Source: Coriobacteriia bacterium (lineage in GTDB: Bacteria; Actinomycetota; Coriobacteriia; Coriobacteriales; UBA8131). Taken from it: a stretch of 5,290 nt of DNA. The notes beneath the pieces were generated by a model. That model was given only the letters and a program-made list of their open reading frames with translations, ran no database searches and was not told the origin of the DNA. The DNA lies in assembly GCA_003509825.1 (NCBI GenBank), contig DOMT01000214.1, positions 16,411 through 21,700 on the forward strand, written 5' to 3'. The position numbers and the translations under genes are program-made. Positions 4,965 to 5,290 of the stretch are shown in pieces (position 1 is the stretch's first letter; each line of letters begins with the position of its first letter).

Positions 4965-5290
4965 CGACTATCTCTGTGGTATTTGCCCTGGTCGGCTTCG
5001 TGTTCGTGGCACCCGTTTTGGGTTGCCTGATCGCCGGCTGGGATCGGATCTTCACCGCCCGCCTCCAAGGTCGGGTAGGGCCACCGCTCCTACAGCCGCT
5101 GCACGACGTAAAGAAACTACTCGCCAAAGAAGACGTTTCGGTCAATCGTTATCAAGGCTTTTATGTGGCGCTCTCGTTTTTCTTCGTTTTGGTGTCGGGC
5201 GTGATCTTTTTTGCCGGCGGCAATTTGCTGCTCGTAATATTCGTCTATACGGTTTCGAGCCTGTTTTTCATCGTGGCGGCCTACTCCACC
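4961..5290 (+). CDS. EchB/HycD/NuoH-like membrane subunit, N-terminal part (3' end outside window)
   Basis: The 110 residues visible begin with a hydrophobic segment (about 4-24), followed by the family signature GWDRIFTARLQGRVGPPLLQ (26-45) and PLHDVKKLLAKEDVS (46-60), then two more membrane segments (about 66-84 and 88-107). NuoH/EchB proteins anchor the peripheral hydrogenase-like arm to the membrane and link its redox chemistry to the antiporter subunit. Complete members have about 280-330 residues, so roughly a third is present. The ATG overlaps the preceding stop as ATGA (4961-4964), and GGCGGTGA, one mismatch from the ideal ribosome binding site, lies seven bases upstream. The order large antiporter subunit then NuoH-like subunit matches ech, hyc and hyf operons. 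The frame is open to the window edge. Confidence 0.93.
   Translation, partial: MTTISVVFALVGFVFVAPVLGCLIAGWDRIFTARLQGRVGPPLLQPLHDVKKLLAKEDVSVNRYQGFYVALSFFFVLVSGVIFFAGGNLLLVIFVYTVSSLFFIVAAYST

Noticed and set aside
1..5290. tRNA, rRNA, CRISPR array, insertion sequence or attachment site
   Set aside because: No cloverleaf-like segments, regularly spaced repeats, transposase motifs or terminal inverted repeats were seen.

Overview
The window looks like part of the chromosome of an anaerobic sulfite- or sulfate-reducing prokaryote. The clearest marker is the N-terminal 173 residues of DsrA, the alpha subunit of dissimilatory sulfite reductase, running off the left edge on the minus strand. Strong AAGGAGG-type ribosome binding sites, a TTG start, moderately GC-rich genes and AT-rich intergenic regions suggest a Gram-positive-type anaerobe. 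Dsr-bearing Coriobacteriia or Peptococcaceae-like Firmicutes are candidates, but this lineage call is inference and the window cannot settle it.

Layout: the left half is read on the minus strand. In transcription order it holds a LysR-type regulator (2520 to 1570), a small HEAT-like helical protein whose start overlaps the regulator's end (1592 to 1089), an AT-rich regulatory gap of 296 bases (1088 to 793), an 8-cysteine ferredoxin (792 to 604), and dsrA (519 to beyond the left edge). The right half is read on the plus strand. After a 470-base divergent intergenic region come a 657-residue EchA/HycC/NuoL-like membrane antiporter subunit (2991-4964) and, overlapping it by ATGA, an EchB/HycD/NuoH-like membrane subunit that runs off the right edge.

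How the genes may work together (inference): the right-hand pair is the start of an energy-converting membrane complex, most likely an Ech-type or group 4 hydrogenase or formate-hydrogenlyase-like module, which couples ferredoxin/H2 redox chemistry to ion movement. The left-hand cluster encodes a ferredoxin directly ahead of the sulfite reductase. Together they suggest a ferredoxin-centred electron route from H2 (or formate/CO) to sulfite, with the LysR protein between the two units as the likely local regulator. The catalytic hydrogenase subunits, dsrB, dsrC and the dsrMK-type membrane complex are not in view, so this is a hypothesis.

The two intergenic regions carry the most unexplained structure: a 20-bp tandem repeat in the ferredoxin-dsrA leader, a perfect palindrome over a candidate LysR promoter, a 7-bp-arm inverted repeat next to an extended -10 promoter for the membrane complex, and a possible 9-codon leader peptide with a near-ideal ribosome binding site in the LysR leader.
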